From Roseomonas sp. CECT 9278 (GTDB taxonomy: Bacteria > Pseudomonadota > Alphaproteobacteria > Acetobacterales > Acetobacteraceae): a DNA stretch of 64,000 bases. The stretch covers positions 124,001 through 188,000 of the forward strand of contig NZ_CAKKLX010000006.1 in the NCBI RefSeq assembly GCF_918698155.1, written 5' to 3'. The translations under genes were made by a program, and so were the position numbers. Shown piece after piece: positions 7,867-17,445 of this stretch. Numbering within the stretch: position 1 is the stretch's first letter; every line of letters begins with the position of its first letter. The notes beneath the pieces were generated by a model. That model saw nothing but the letters and a program-made list of their open reading frames with translations. It did no database searches and was not told where the DNA came from.

Positions 7867-9396
7867 ATGGCGCTGCTGGCGCGCTGGGCGCAGGCGACGC
7901 CCGACAAGATCGCGGCGCAGTTCCCAGATATCGGGCGATCCATCACCTTCGGCGACCTCGATGCGCGCGCGACACGCATCGCGCAATGGCTGGTGTCGTT
8001 GGGCCTGCAGCCCGGCGATGGCATCGCCATGCTGATGGACAACCGCCCGGAATTTTTCGAGATCGCCTTCGCCTGTCGGCGCGCCGGGCTGTACTACACG
8101 CCGCTCTCCGTGCACCTGCGGCCAAACGAGGTCGCCTACATGCTGGGCGATGCGGGGGCGAAGGTGGTGATCGTCTCGCCAGGCGTGGCCGACCTCGCAT
8201 CCGCCATGCTGCACGAGGGCGCCACCGGTGCCGTGCCGTGCTTCGCCGTCGGCGAGGGCCTGCCCGGCTACCAGCGCTTCGAGGCCGCGCTCGCCGCCGC
8301 GCCGGACGCGCCGCTGGGACCGCGCCCGGTGGGGCGGGAATTCCTGTATTCGTCCGGCACCACCGGGCTGCCGAAAGGCATCAAGCGCCCGCTGGTGCCC
8401 TTCGACAGCCGCCTGGCGCCGGATTGGGACATGACCTGGAAGGCGCTGTACGGCTTCGGGGAGGGGACGGTCTATCTCTCGCCCGCGCCGCTTTATCACG
8501 CCGCGCCGCACGGCTTCACGATCCGCCGCACCATCGCCGAGGGCGGCACCGTGGTGGTGATGAACAAGTTCGACCCGCTGCGCGCCCTGGCGCTGATCGA
8601 GCAATACCGCGTCACCCACAGCCAATGGGTGCCGACGATGTTCGTGCGCCTGCTGGCGCTGCCGGAGGCGGAGCGCAACCGCTTCGACCTGTCGTCGCAC
8701 CGCGTCGCGATCCATGCCGCGGCGCCCTGCCCGGTCGGCGTGAAGCAGCGGATGATGGACTGGTGGGGGCCGATCCTGTGGGAATACTACGCGGGGTCCG
8801 AGAGCGTGGGCACCACCGTGGTCTCGCCGCAGGAGTGGCTCGCGCGGCCGGGCACGGTGGGCCGCCCGGTGAATGGCGTGACGCTGCATATCCTCGACGA
8901 TGACGGCCGCGACCTGCCGCCTGGCGAGGTCGGCCGCATCTGCTTCGCCGGCGCGCCGCGCTTCGCCTATCACAACGCGCCGGAGAAGACCGCCGCCGCC
9001 TATGACGCGCAGGGCCGCGCGACGCTGGGCGACCTCGGCCGCGTGGATGAAGATGGCTGGCTTTTCCTGTCCGATCGCCGCGCCGACCTGATCCTGTCCG
9101 GCGGCGTGAACATCTACCCGGCCGAGATCGAGGCGGTGCTGGTGCGCCACCCCGATGTCGCGGAAGCCGCCGTGGTCGGCATCCCGCACGCGGAATTCGG
9201 CGAACAGGTGCACGCCGTGATCGTGCCGCGCGCCGGAGCGCACGCCCTACAGCCTGCGCTGGAAGAACTGTGCCGCGAACACCTGGCCGGCCCCAAGCGC
9301 CCGCGCAGCTACGAATTCGGCGACGACCTCCCGCGCAGCGAGGCCGGCAAGCTGCTGCGCCGGATCCTGAAGGAGCGCTACCTCAACCCGTCCTGA
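7867..9396 (+). CDS. Acyl-CoA synthetase (AMP-forming, ANL superfamily)
   Basis: A 509-residue adenylate-forming ligase. Translation should start at the ATG at 7867, where AAGGGGAG precedes it by about 7 bases, rather than at the in-frame ATG at 7840. The P-loop YSSGTTGLPKGIK, the YYAGSES segment (the A5 GYGxTE equivalent), a GDLGRVDEDGWLFLSDRRAD hinge and the C-terminal LPRSEAGKLLRRIL with its catalytic lysine are all present, so the enzyme looks active. It activates a carboxylic acid to acyl-AMP and then acyl-CoA in the cytoplasm. Its 3' end overlaps the convergent TctC gene by 14 bases. The context (dehydrogenase, crotonase, racemase) points to degradation of an unusual acid. Confidence 0.92.
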   Translation: MALLARWAQATPDKIAAQFPDIGRSITFGDLDARATRIAQWLVSLGLQPGDGIAMLMDNRPEFFEIAFACRRAGLYYTPLSVHLRPNEVAYMLGDAGAKVVIVSPGVADLASAMLHEGATGAVPCFAVGEGLPGYQRFEAALAAAPDAPLGPRPVGREFLYSSGTTGLPKGIKRPLVPFDSRLAPDWDMTWKALYGFGEGTVYLSPAPLYHAAPHGFTIRRTIAEGGTVVVMNKFDPLRALALIEQYRVTHSQWVPTMFVRLLALPEAERNRFDLSSHRVAIHAAAPCPVGVKQRMMDWWGPILWEYYAGSESVGTTVVSPQEWLARPGTVGRPVNGVTLHILDDDGRDLPPGEVGRICFAGAPRFAYHNAPEKTAAAYDAQGRATLGDLGRVDEDGWLFLSDRRADLILSGGVNIYPAEIEAVLVRHPDVAEAAVVGIPHAEFGEQVHAVIVPRAGAHALQPALEELCREHLAGPKRPRSYEFGDDLPRSEAGKLLRRILKERYLNPS

Positions 9397-10351
9397 GGCC
9401 GAGCCGTTCCACGCGCTGGCGTTCCTGCTCGTAGACCTCGAGCATGTTCCGCGCATAGGCCTCGCTGTCGAGGTATTCCAGCGGCTGGTCGAGCCGGCGC
9501 AGCGTCGCGATATGCGCCGGGTCATGCAGCGCCGCCTTGAAGCCGTCATGCAGCGTGCGGCGGATGGCCGGGTCGAGCCCCGCCGGCGCCACCAGCCCAT
9601 AGGGCGAGGTCACCACCATGTTGGCGTAGCCGAGTTCGATCAGCGTCGGCACGTTCGGCCAGCGCGGCGAGCGTTCGCGCGACCACACGTTCAGGAAGCG
9701 CAGCCTGCCCTCGTCGACCAGCTGGCCAACGCCCGAACCGCTGGCGCCACCCTCGATATGCCCGCCGAGCAGCGCGGGCGTCATGTCGCCCTCGCCGCGG
9801 TAGGGCACGTGCACGAATTCCAGCCGCTCGCGGTCCGCCAGGTCGACCAGCGTGAGATGCGGCGTGCCATTCGCCCCGGTATTGCCCAGGCGCACCTGGC
9901 CCGGGCGGCGGCGCGCATCGGCCACCAGGTCGGCCCAGCTCTGGTAGGGGCTCTCGGCACGCACCACCACGGCGAAGAGGTAGCCGGTCAGGTGGATGAT
10001 CGGCGTGAAGTCCTTCGTCACGTCATAGGGCATGCGCTGCATGTGCGGCAGGCGCAGCGCGGGCAAGGTCATCTGCGTGACGGTGTAGCCATCGGGCCGC
10101 GCACGCGCGACAGCCGCGGCACCCAGCGTGCTGCCGGCGCCGGGGCGGTTCTCGACCAGCACGGTCTGGCCGAAATGGCGCGTGGCGGCTTCGGCGAAGG
10201 AGCGCATCTGCACGTCGGTCGCACCACCGGCGGGGAAGGGCACGTAGATGGTGATCGGCCGGCTGGGGAAGCGGTCCTGTGCGATGGCAGGGCGCGCGAG
10301 CGGCGCGGCCAGCGCGGCGCCCAGCGCGGCGCGGCGGGTAATGGTGGTCAT
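9383..10351 (-). CDS. TctC/Bug-family periplasmic substrate-binding protein
   Basis: A 322-residue Bug protein with a signal peptide of about 24 residues (begins MTTITRRAALGAALAAP). It shows the hallmarks PITIYVPFPAGGATDVQMR, LVENRPGAGSTLGAAAVAR and HVPYRGEGDMTPALLGGH. It resembles the 4701 paralogue closely (both contain FTPIIHLTGYLFAVVVRA or a near copy), closer than either is to the 13446 protein, which suggests a local duplication. It is the last gene of the long minus-strand acyl-CoA operon, 34 bases after the dehydrogenase, and its 3' end overlaps that of the convergent acyl-CoA synthetase. No TctA or TctB partner is present. Confidence 0.9.
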   Translation of the reverse strand: MTTITRRAALGAALAAPLARPAIAQDRFPSRPITIYVPFPAGGATDVQMRSFAEAATRHFGQTVLVENRPGAGSTLGAAAVARARPDGYTVTQMTLPALRLPHMQRMPYDVTKDFTPIIHLTGYLFAVVVRAESPYQSWADLVADARRRPGQVRLGNTGANGTPHLTLVDLADRERLEFVHVPYRGEGDMTPALLGGHIEGGASGSGVGQLVDEGRLRFLNVWSRERSPRWPNVPTLIELGYANMVVTSPYGLVAPAGLDPAIRRTLHDGFKAALHDPAHIATLRRLDQPLEYLDSEAYARNMLEVYEQERQRVERLGLRTG

Positions 10352-10385
10352 GCGTCGTCTCTCCCGGTTGTTGTCGTCCCGCGCG

Positions 10386-11546
10386 TCACAGCGTGCGCGC
10401 GATGATTTCCTTCATGATCTCGGAGCTGCCGCCGTAGATGCGGCCCACGCGCGCATCGGCCCAGGCGCGGCCGATCTCGTAGTCGGCCATGTAGCCATTG
10501 CCGCCATGCATCTGCAGGCAATCGTCCAGCAGGCGGTTCTGCATCTCGGTGCCGAGCAGCTTGGCCTGCGCCGCGAGGTCGATCGACAGCCCGCCATTCA
10601 TGTGCAGCGCCAGGCAGTGGTCGGAGAACACCCGGAACATGTTCGCCTGCGCGCGGAGTTCCGCCAGCTTGAAGCGGTTGTGCTGGAAGTCGAACACCGT
10701 CTGGCCGAACACCTTCCGGTCCTTGGCGTAGTCGATGGTCTTCTGCAGCATCACCTCCATCGACATCGCCGCGCGGATGGCGATGACCAGGCGTTCCTGC
10801 GGCAGGTTCCTGATCAGGTAGGAGAAGCCGGCATTCTCCTCGCCCAGCAGGTTCTCCGCCGGCACGCGCACATCGTCGAAGAACAGTTCCGAGGTGTCGG
10901 CGGCGTGCATGCCGATCTTCTCGAGGTTGCGGCCCTTGGTGAAGCCCGGCGTGCCTTCCTCGACGCAGATCAGGCTGATGCCCTTGCGGCCCGCGCCGGG
11001 GTCGGTCTTGCAGACCACGATCACCAGGCCGCAATTCTGGCCGTTGGAGATGAAGGTCTTCGATCCGTTGATGATCCAGTCCGACCCGTCGCGCCGCGCA
11101 TGGGTCTTCACCGCCTTGAGGTCGGATCCCATGCCGGGTTCGGTCATGGCGATGGCGGTGATGATCTCGCCCTTCGCCATGCGCGGCAGCCATTCGCGGC
11201 GGCGGGCGGGGGTCGCGAATTCCTCGATATAGGGCACCACGATGTCGGAATGCAGCGGGAAGCCGATGCCCGAGGCGTTGGTGCGCGCGATCTCCTCGAT
11301 GATGATGGCGGCATAGCCGAAATCGGCACCCGCGCCGCCATGTTCCTCCGCCATCATGGGGCAGAGCAGCCCCTCGGCGCCGGCCTTCAGCCAGACCTCG
11401 CGCGGGACGATCTCGGCGCGTTCCCAGTCGCGGTGGTGGGGCACGATCTCGCGTTCGAAGAAGCGGCGCACCTGCGTGCGGAACAATTCGTGGTCGGCAT
11501 TGAAGACGCTGCGCGCGGTTCCCGCGGGCGGGGCGGCGGTATCCAT
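10386..11546 (-). CDS. Acyl-CoA dehydrogenase (long-chain/isovaleryl-like subgroup)
   Basis: A 386-residue FAD enzyme. The start is the ATG at 11546 (MDTAAPPAGTARSVFN); the longer open frame upstream belongs to another gene's shadow. Family landmarks are ITAIAMTEPGMGSDLKAVKT (substrate/FAD loop), INGSKTFISNGQNCGL, the QMHGGNGYM segment and a C-terminal RIYGGSSEIMKEIIART. The MCAD-type base position (YEGT) is Gly here, as in long-chain and isovaleryl enzymes, whose base lies in an earlier helix; the Glu in SMEVML near residue 240 is a candidate. It introduces the alpha-beta double bond in an acyl-CoA and needs ETF. It sits between the racemase and a TctC gene on the same strand. Confidence 0.9.
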   Translation of the reverse strand: MDTAAPPAGTARSVFNADHELFRTQVRRFFEREIVPHHRDWERAEIVPREVWLKAGAEGLLCPMMAEEHGGAGADFGYAAIIIEEIARTNASGIGFPLHSDIVVPYIEEFATPARRREWLPRMAKGEIITAIAMTEPGMGSDLKAVKTHARRDGSDWIINGSKTFISNGQNCGLVIVVCKTDPGAGRKGISLICVEEGTPGFTKGRNLEKIGMHAADTSELFFDDVRVPAENLLGEENAGFSYLIRNLPQERLVIAIRAAMSMEVMLQKTIDYAKDRKVFGQTVFDFQHNRFKLAELRAQANMFRVFSDHCLALHMNGGLSIDLAAQAKLLGTEMQNRLLDDCLQMHGGNGYMADYEIGRAWADARVGRIYGGSSEIMKEIIARTL

Positions 11547-11575
11547 GGACGTGTCCTCGATTGGTTGGCGCCAGC

Positions 11576-12700
11576 CTACCCCGCGGCGGGTGCGGGTGTC
11601 AGCCTTGCGATCACCGCCGGATCGACCCCCCATTCCGCCAGGGCGGCCGCGCCATCCGCGCCGCGCCGGGGTGCGGGCGCAGGTTCGGGCGCCGGCGTGC
11701 GGGAGAAGCGCGGGCTTGGCGCCGGCAGCCCGCCACCGAGGAACGTCCCGCGCGCGACATTGTGCGGATGGCGCGGCGCTTCCTCCAGGTCGAGCACCGG
11801 TGCAACGCAGGCATCGCTGCCGTCGAACAGCGCGGCCCAGTGGTCGCGCGGCCGGCTCGCGAAGATCGCCGCGAATTCCGCACGAATCGCCGGCCAGCGC
11901 GCCGGATCGGTGCGATCCGCGAAGCGCGCCGCATCCAGCCCCAGCCCCTTCAGCAGCAGCGCGAAGAATTGCGGCTCCAGCGCACCGACCGCGACGTACT
12001 TCCCATCCGCGCAATCATAGGTGTCGTAGTACGGGCAGGCGCCATCGAGCATGTTGCTCTCCCGCGCATTCTTCCACCGCCCCTGCGCGAACTGCCCGAA
12101 GAAGGCGCCCATCAGCGTGGCGGAGCCATCCGTCATCGCCGCATCCACCACCTGGCCGCGGCCGCTGCGCTGCGCTTCGAACAGCGCGGCCATGATCCCA
12201 TAGGCCAGCAGCATCCCGCCGCCGCCGAAATCGCCGACCAGGTTCAGCGGCGGCACCGGCCGCTGCCCGGCACGCCCCATCGACCACAGCGCCCCGGTCA
12301 GAGCGATATAGGTGATGTCGTGCCCCGCCACCGGCGCCAGCGGCCCGTCCTGCCCCCAGCCCGTCATGCGCCCGTACACCAGGCGCGGATTGCGCGCGTG
12401 GCAGTCGGCCGGCCCAAGGCCGAGGCGTTCCGTCACGCCGGGCCGGAAGCCCTCGACCAGCACATCGGCGCGTTCCACCAGTTGCAGCACGGCGGCGATC
12501 GCCTCCGGCCGCTTCAGGTCGAGCGCCACCGACCGCCGCCCGCGCCCCAGCACATCCGCCGGGTGCCCGCCGGGCGGCCCTTCGGGGCGGTCGATCCGCA
12601 GCACCTCCGCGCCAAGGTCGGCCAGCATCATGCAGCAGAAGGGCCCGGGGCCGATCCCCGCGAGTTCGATCACGCGCAGCCCGTGCAGCGGCCCCGGCAT
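11576..12700 (-). CDS. Alpha-methylacyl-CoA racemase / CaiB-BaiF family protein
   Basis: A 374-residue family III CoA-transferase-fold protein. It begins [20 protein letters not shown] and contains [17 protein letters not shown]. The residues used by alpha-methylacyl-CoA racemases are in place: His in GHDITY, Asp in [10 protein letters not shown] and Glu in GALEPQF. This makes epimerisation of 2-methyl-branched acyl-CoA more likely than CoA transfer. That would let the adjacent acyl-CoA dehydrogenase accept both stereoisomers of a branched acid. It starts 3 bases after the crotonase stop and ends 29 bases before the dehydrogenase start. Confidence 0.85.
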   Translation of the reverse strand: MPGPLHGLRVIELAGIGPGPFCCMMLADLGAEVLRIDRPEGPPGGHPADVLGRGRRSVALDLKRPEAIAAVLQLVERADVLVEGFRPGVTERLGLGPADCHARNPRLVYGRMTGWGQDGPLAPVAGHDITYIALTGALWSMGRAGQRPVPPLNLVGDFGGGGMLLAYGIMAALFEAQRSGRGQVVDAAMTDGSATLMGAFFGQFAQGRWKNARESNMLDGACPYYDTYDCADGKYVAVGALEPQFFALLLKGLGLDAARFADRTDPARWPAIRAEFAAIFASRPRDHWAALFDGSDACVAPVLDLEEAPRHPHNVARGTFLGGGLPAPSPRFSRTPAPEPAPAPRRGADGAAALAEWGVDPAVIARLTPAPAAG

Positions 12701-12703
12701 GGC

Positions 12704-13444
12704 TCAGCGCCCCTCGAAATTCGGCGGGCGCTTTTCGCGGAACGCCGCCACGCCCTCGACGAAATCCGTCGAGTTGCGGATCGCCGCCATGCGCTGGCCA
12801 TGGATCGCCATCTGCTCGGACGGGCCGCGCGGCAGGATCTCCTCGGTCACCATGCGCTTGATCTCACCGAGGACCATCGGCGCCATGCCGCACAGGTCGC
12901 CCGCCCATTGCCGCGCGGTATCGAGCGCCTGGCCGTCCGGCACCACTTCGTTCACCAGGCCCACGCGCTCGGCGCGCTGGGCGTCGATGGTGCGGCACAG
13001 CAGCGCGATCTCCATGGCGATCTTGTGCGGCACGCGGCTGACCAGCCCGGCGATCATCCCACCGGTCAGGCCGAGCTTCGCCTCGGGGTAGTAGAACTTC
13101 GCGCTGGCGCCGCAGACCATCAGGTCGCACATCATCGCCAGCACGATGCCGCCGCCGACGCACCAGCCCTCGACCGCGCAGATCACCGGCTTCAGCGGCT
13201 TGAAGCCGACGGTCGGGATGGCGCGCCACAACTCCGGCGGGTCCGAGACATCAGCGCCAAAGGTGAAGGCGCGCAGGCCCTCGGCGGTGATGATCGCGAC
13301 ACGCAGGTCGGCGCGCTGCTCGAATTCCTGCATGGCGCGCTGCACCTGCTCGGCCATCGGCTTGCTGATCGCATTGCCCTTGGCCGGGTTGTTCAGCGTG
13401 ACGATGCGGACCGGACCCTCATCCGAAACCTTGACCAGTTCCAC
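12704..13444 (-). CDS. Enoyl-CoA hydratase/isomerase (crotonase) family
   Basis: A 246-residue crotonase starting with GTG at 13444, one base after the TctC stop. Oxyanion-hole segments are present at FTFGADVSD and at GWCVGGGIVLAMMCDL. The first catalytic glutamate position is filled in PEAKLGLTGGM; the second Glu of classical hydratases is not clear in the following helix, so the exact reaction (hydration, isomerisation or hydrolysis) is open. It acts in the cytoplasm on acyl-CoA. Its place between the TctC protein and the racemase supports a dedicated side-chain degradation pathway rather than general fatty acid oxidation. Confidence 0.87.
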   Translation of the reverse strand: MELVKVSDEGPVRIVTLNNPAKGNAISKPMAEQVQRAMQEFEQRADLRVAIITAEGLRAFTFGADVSDPPELWRAIPTVGFKPLKPVICAVEGWCVGGGIVLAMMCDLMVCGASAKFYYPEAKLGLTGGMIAGLVSRVPHKIAMEIALLCRTIDAQRAERVGLVNEVVPDGQALDTARQWAGDLCGMAPMVLGEIKRMVTEEILPRGPSEQMAIHGQRMAAIRNSTDFVEGVAAFREKRPPNFEGR

Positions 13445-13445
13445 G

Positions 13446-14414
13446 TCAGTTCACTCCTGCGCCGGTGCGGCGGATGATCTCGGCGAAGATGGCCCGCTCG
13501 CCGGTGATGCGGTTGGCGAAGGCCTCGCCGGTCTCGAAGGCGGGGCGCAGCCCACCGATGGCAAGCCCGCGCGCGACATCCTCCGACTTCAGTGCCTGTT
13601 CCAGCGTGGCGGCGATGCGGCTTCGCACCGGCAGCGGCGTTGCCGCCGGCACGGCCACGCCGAACCAGGACATCGCGCCGCGATCCGCCAGGCCGGACTC
13701 CATCAGCGTCGGCAGGTCGGGGAATTCCGGGTGGCGCTGGTCGCCGAAGGTCGCCAGCGCGCGCAGCCGTCCCTGGCGCACCATCGGCAGCGTGGCGGGG
13801 TCGCACATCATCTGGATGTGCCCCGCCACCAAGTCGTTCACCGCCAGGCCCGACCCGCGATAGGGCACGTGCTCGAAGCGCGCCTGCGCGTGGTCGCCCA
13901 GGATCTCGCATTGCAGCTGCGTGATGGTGCCATTGCCGGCCGAGCCGAAGCGCAGCGCGCCCGGATTGGCCTTCGCGTAGGCGATCAGCTCCTGGATGCT
14001 GCGCGCCGGCACCGACGGATTGACCACCACGAAGGCATCGGAGGCCGCGACGCGCGCGATCGGCGCGAAGTCCCGATCCACGTCGTAGGGGTTGCGCATC
14101 ATGGTCGGGCTGATGGTGAAGACCGCGGTCGGGAACAGCAGCACCGTGTAGCCATCGGGCCGCGACCGCGCGACATGTTCGGCACCGATCGTCCCGCCGG
14201 CGCCGCCGCGATTCTCGATGACGATGGTCTCGCCGATGATGCGCGACCATTCGACCATCAACGGCCGCGCGACATTGTCGGTGGACCCGCCGGGCGGATA
14301 GGGCACGACCAGCGTGACCTGGCGCTGGGGCCAGGTGCCCTGCGCCAGCGCCGGCGCGGCCAGCAGGGATGCGCCGAGCAGCGGCAGCGCGCGGCGACGG
14401 ATCGGCGGGCTCAT
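13446..14414 (-). CDS. TctC/Bug-family periplasmic substrate-binding protein
   Basis: A 322-residue Bug protein with signal peptide (MSPPIRRRALPLLGASLLAA, cleavage near LAQ). Typical stretches are QVTLVVPYPPGGSTDNVARP, IVIENRGGAGGTIGAEHVAR and EHVPYRGSGLAVNDLVAGH. It is more distant from the 4701 and 9383 paralogues than they are from each other. Its ATG overlaps the stop of the NDP-forming ligase (ATGA), so it is translated as part of that operon. A soluble receptor embedded inside a CoA-degradation operon suggests that its ligand is the acid later activated by the ligase. The membrane partner is not in the window. Confidence 0.9.
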   Translation of the reverse strand: MSPPIRRRALPLLGASLLAAPALAQGTWPQRQVTLVVPYPPGGSTDNVARPLMVEWSRIIGETIVIENRGGAGGTIGAEHVARSRPDGYTVLLFPTAVFTISPTMMRNPYDVDRDFAPIARVAASDAFVVVNPSVPARSIQELIAYAKANPGALRFGSAGNGTITQLQCEILGDHAQARFEHVPYRGSGLAVNDLVAGHIQMMCDPATLPMVRQGRLRALATFGDQRHPEFPDLPTLMESGLADRGAMSWFGVAVPAATPLPVRSRIAATLEQALKSEDVARGLAIGGLRPAFETGEAFANRITGERAIFAEIIRRTGAGVN

Positions 14415-16531
14415 GGCATGTCCTCCAGCGTCGCGCGGCCATCGACGGCGATGACCCCCTGCCCTGCCGCGCGCAGGATCAGCGGGTTGATATCGAGTTC
14501 GACAAGCCGCGGCCCGAGATCGGCCGCGAGCCAGGACAGGCGCGACAGCGCATCCGCCGCCACGTCGACATCGGCGGGGCGCCCGCGCCGCCCGGCAAGC
14601 ACCTGGGCGACGCGAAGCGCCGCGATCATCGCGCGCGCCTGCGCCACGCTGACCGGCGCCGGCGCCATGCGGACATCCTGCAGCACTTCCACCAGCACGC
14701 CGCCGGCGCCGACCAGCACCATCGGGCCGAAGTGCGGATCGTGCATGGCGCCGAGGAACAGTTCCGCGACGCCGCGCGCCATTTCTTGCACGACGCAGCC
14801 TTCGGCATCCGGGCCGAGGCGCGCCGAGACCTCCGCGAAGGCCGCACGCAAAGCATCGGCGTCGCGCAGGTCCAGCCGTACCAGGCCGGCATCGGACTTG
14901 TGCACCACCGCGCGGCTGACGCCCTTCAGCACGACCGGATAGCCGATGGCCTCCGCGGCCGCGACGGCGTCGTCGGCGGATCGCGCCGCGGCTTCGCGCG
15001 TGGTCGGAATGCCGGCCGCTGCCACCAGGCGCTTCACCTCGCCTTCCGTCAGCGCGCCTGCGGGCAGCGCGGGCAGCGGCGCCATGCCGGCAGGACGCAC
15101 CGGCGCTGGCGCCACCACACGCCCCGCCGCCGCCGCATCCAGCGCGCGCATCACCGCCAGCGCATCGCCCACCCGGTCGAAGAACGGAAAATCCGCGGCG
15201 CGCATTGCGGCGCGCGAGGCATCGCCCACCGCGCCCGCCGACATGACGTAGAACAGCGGCTTGCCGCCCGCGCGCGCCAGCGGCGGCAACAGCGCCGCGC
15301 GCCCCGCCATGTCGGGCTGCGTCGTCATCGGCACCGCGACGGCGCCGATATCGGGGTCGGCCATGAAGGCGCGGATGCAGTCCGCCAGGCCGTCGCCGCT
15401 GGTGCCTTCGTGGAAGGATCCGGTATCCACCGGCAGGTGGATGTGGCTCTCGGGCATCCAGCGCGCCAGCACGGCGCGGGTCGCATCCGCCATGGTCGCG
15501 AGCCGCAGCCCCTGCCCCGGCAGCATGTCCGCGAAGGTCACGGTGCTGCCGCCGGAGGAAGCGATCGGCGCCAGCCCCAGCCCCGCTGCCGGCCACGGCG
15601 GCAGGCGCAGCGACGCATCGGCCGCCAGCACCATCGCCTGCGGGTCTTCCATCACGACCGCGCCCGCGGTGCGACAGGCGGCTTCGAAGGCGGCGAAGGC
15701 GCCGGCCAGGCTGGCGGTGTGGCTGCGGGCGGCGGCGGCGCCGGCCTCGCTGCGCCCGGCCTTCACGATGAAGACCGCCTTGCCCGCGCTGCGCGCGGCA
15801 CCGAGCAGCGCGCGGAAGCGGCGCGGGTCGCGCAGGCCCTCGATGTACAGCGCGATCGCGCGCGTGGCGTCGTCGGCCACCAGGAAATCCAGGAAGTCCT
15901 CCAGCGCCAGGTCCGCCTGGTTGCCGACCGACACACAGCGGCTGAAGCGCGCGCCGTGATGGTGGCCGAAGGACAGCAGCGTCCCCATCAGCGCGCCCGA
16001 CTGGCTGACCATGCCGATGCCGCCGGGGCGATAGTCATCCTCCTCCAATGCCAGCGAGGAGGACAGCATCGCGCGATCGACCGGGTTGAAGATGCCGAGG
16101 CAATTCGGCCCGACCAGCCGCATCCGCGCCGCCCGCGCGATCCCCAGCACGCGGTCCTGCAAGGCCGCGCCTGCCGGCCCCGCCTCCGCCAGCTTGCCGG
16201 TGATGACGATGCAGGCGCCCACGCCCGCCGCCGCGCAATCGGCGACCTGCGCTTCCAGCGCCGACGCCGGCACGGCCAGGATCGCGACGTCCGGCGGTTC
16301 GGGCGCGGCGGACACGCGCGGGAAGGCCGGTAGCCCTCGGATCGTCGCGCGGTTCGGGTTGATCGGCAGGATGCGGCCTGGAAAACCGTGCTTCAGCAGG
16401 TAGTGGATGACCCGCCCGCCGAACTTGCCGACATCGTCCGAGGCACCCACGACCGCCACCGATCGCGGCGCGATGATGCGCGCGATGGGCAAGGGGCGCC
16501 CGGTTCCTGCTTCCTCCAAACCCGTCTCCAT
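14411..16531 (-). CDS. Acyl-CoA synthetase, NDP-forming (acetate-CoA ligase family)
   Basis: A 706-residue fused ligase starting at the ATG at 16531 (METGLEEAGTGRPLPIARII). Domain order is a CoA-binding Rossmann domain (about 12-140, with SVAVVGASDDVGKFGGRV), two succinyl-CoA-synthetase-like flavodoxin domains (about 150-460) and a C-terminal ATP-grasp domain (about 480-700). The phospho-histidine is predicted in AAARSHTASLAGAF near residue 270. It forms acyl-CoA with ATP or GTP and releases the diphosphate. It is a second, mechanistically different activating enzyme beside the AMP-forming one at 7867. It overlaps the TctC gene downstream and follows the metallo-hydrolase by 41 bases. Confidence 0.9.
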   Translation of the reverse strand: METGLEEAGTGRPLPIARIIAPRSVAVVGASDDVGKFGGRVIHYLLKHGFPGRILPINPNRATIRGLPAFPRVSAAPEPPDVAILAVPASALEAQVADCAAAGVGACIVITGKLAEAGPAGAALQDRVLGIARAARMRLVGPNCLGIFNPVDRAMLSSSLALEEDDYRPGGIGMVSQSGALMGTLLSFGHHHGARFSRCVSVGNQADLALEDFLDFLVADDATRAIALYIEGLRDPRRFRALLGAARSAGKAVFIVKAGRSEAGAAAARSHTASLAGAFAAFEAACRTAGAVVMEDPQAMVLAADASLRLPPWPAAGLGLAPIASSGGSTVTFADMLPGQGLRLATMADATRAVLARWMPESHIHLPVDTGSFHEGTSGDGLADCIRAFMADPDIGAVAVPMTTQPDMAGRAALLPPLARAGGKPLFYVMSAGAVGDASRAAMRAADFPFFDRVGDALAVMRALDAAAAGRVVAPAPVRPAGMAPLPALPAGALTEGEVKRLVAAAGIPTTREAAARSADDAVAAAEAIGYPVVLKGVSRAVVHKSDAGLVRLDLRDADALRAAFAEVSARLGPDAEGCVVQEMARGVAELFLGAMHDPHFGPMVLVGAGGVLVEVLQDVRMAPAPVSVAQARAMIAALRVAQVLAGRRGRPADVDVAADALSRLSWLAADLGPRLVELDINPLILRAAGQGVIAVDGRATLEDMP

Positions 16532-16572
16532 CCGCGGGATGGCGGACAGGCTAGGGCAGGAATGCACCCGCG

Positions 16573-17445
16573 TCAGCCCACCGCTTCGGCGCGGAAGCCA
16601 TCGCCCCAGCGCGCCAGCCGCGCACGCGACGGCGAAGGGAAATGCGCGAAGCACAGCAGCGTGCGCGCCTCGCAGGCGCATTCCAGCACGCGGCGGCGCG
16701 TCGCGGCAGCCTGCACCGGGTCGTAGTCGGCGCGCATCGACAGTTCCGGGTAGCGCGCCTGCAGGGGCGAATGGATCAGGTCGCCGGTGAACAGCGCCTC
16801 GGTGTCGCCGCGGCCGACGCGCAGCGCGACATGGTGCGGCGTGTGGCCGGGCGTCGCCTCCAGGCGGATGTCATCGGTGATGGCGTGGTCATCGGCGACC
16901 ATCTCGGCGCGCCCGGCGGCGACGATGGGCAGCACGGAATCGACGAAGGGCAGCACGGGCGCGCGGGCGTTTTCGGCATTCCAATGCGCGAATTCGCCCG
17001 CCGAGAACACGTAGCGCGCCTTCGGGAAGGTCGGCACCCAGACGCCGTTCTCCAGCCGCGTGTTCCACCCCACATGATCGACATGCATGTGCGTGCACAT
17101 CACGACATCGATGTCGTCCACGCTGAGCCCCAACGCCGCCAGGCCGCGCATGTAGCCATCCCCGCGCAGCCGGTTCCAGAACGGATGCGCCGGCCGGTCC
17201 TTGTCGTTGCCCACGCAGGTATCGACCAGGATGGTGTGGTGCTTCGTGCGCACCACCCAGGACTGGATCGCCAGCACCAGCTTGCCCGTGACGGGATCGA
17301 GCGCCGCGGGTTCGAGCCAGGCGCGGTTCGCCTCCAGCACGTCGCGCGTCAGCGTCGGGAAGAAGGTGAGCGGATCGAACAGCGGGCTCTCCTCCTCGAT
17401 GATCCGCTGCACCGTGATGTCGCCCAGCGCGAAGCCATTGCTCAT
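16573..17445 (-). CDS. Metallo-beta-lactamase-fold hydrolase
   Basis: A 290-residue MBL-fold protein starting at the ATG at 17445, which overlaps the MFS stop (ATGA). The dinuclear metal site is intact: THMHVDH at residues 118-124, then a His in ATPGHTPHHV, an Asp in FTGDLIHSP and a C-terminal His in CFAHFPSPS. The sequence resembles the quorum-quenching lactonase/hydrolase branch, but no specific substrate can be assigned. It has no signal peptide. Coupling to a transporter and to a CoA ligase suggests it opens a lactone or ester of the transported compound before activation (inference). Confidence 0.87.
   Translation of the reverse strand: MSNGFALGDITVQRIIEEESPLFDPLTFFPTLTRDVLEANRAWLEPAALDPVTGKLVLAIQSWVVRTKHHTILVDTCVGNDKDRPAHPFWNRLRGDGYMRGLAALGLSVDDIDVVMCTHMHVDHVGWNTRLENGVWVPTFPKARYVFSAGEFAHWNAENARAPVLPFVDSVLPIVAAGRAEMVADDHAITDDIRLEATPGHTPHHVALRVGRGDTEALFTGDLIHSPLQARYPELSMRADYDPVQAAATRRRVLECACEARTLLCFAHFPSPSRARLARWGDGFRAEAVG

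Noticed and set aside
12312-13091. Plus-strand ORF of 259 codons
   Set aside because: It is antisense to the racemase and crotonase genes, Ser/Arg/Pro-rich and without any domain; a codon-bias shadow.
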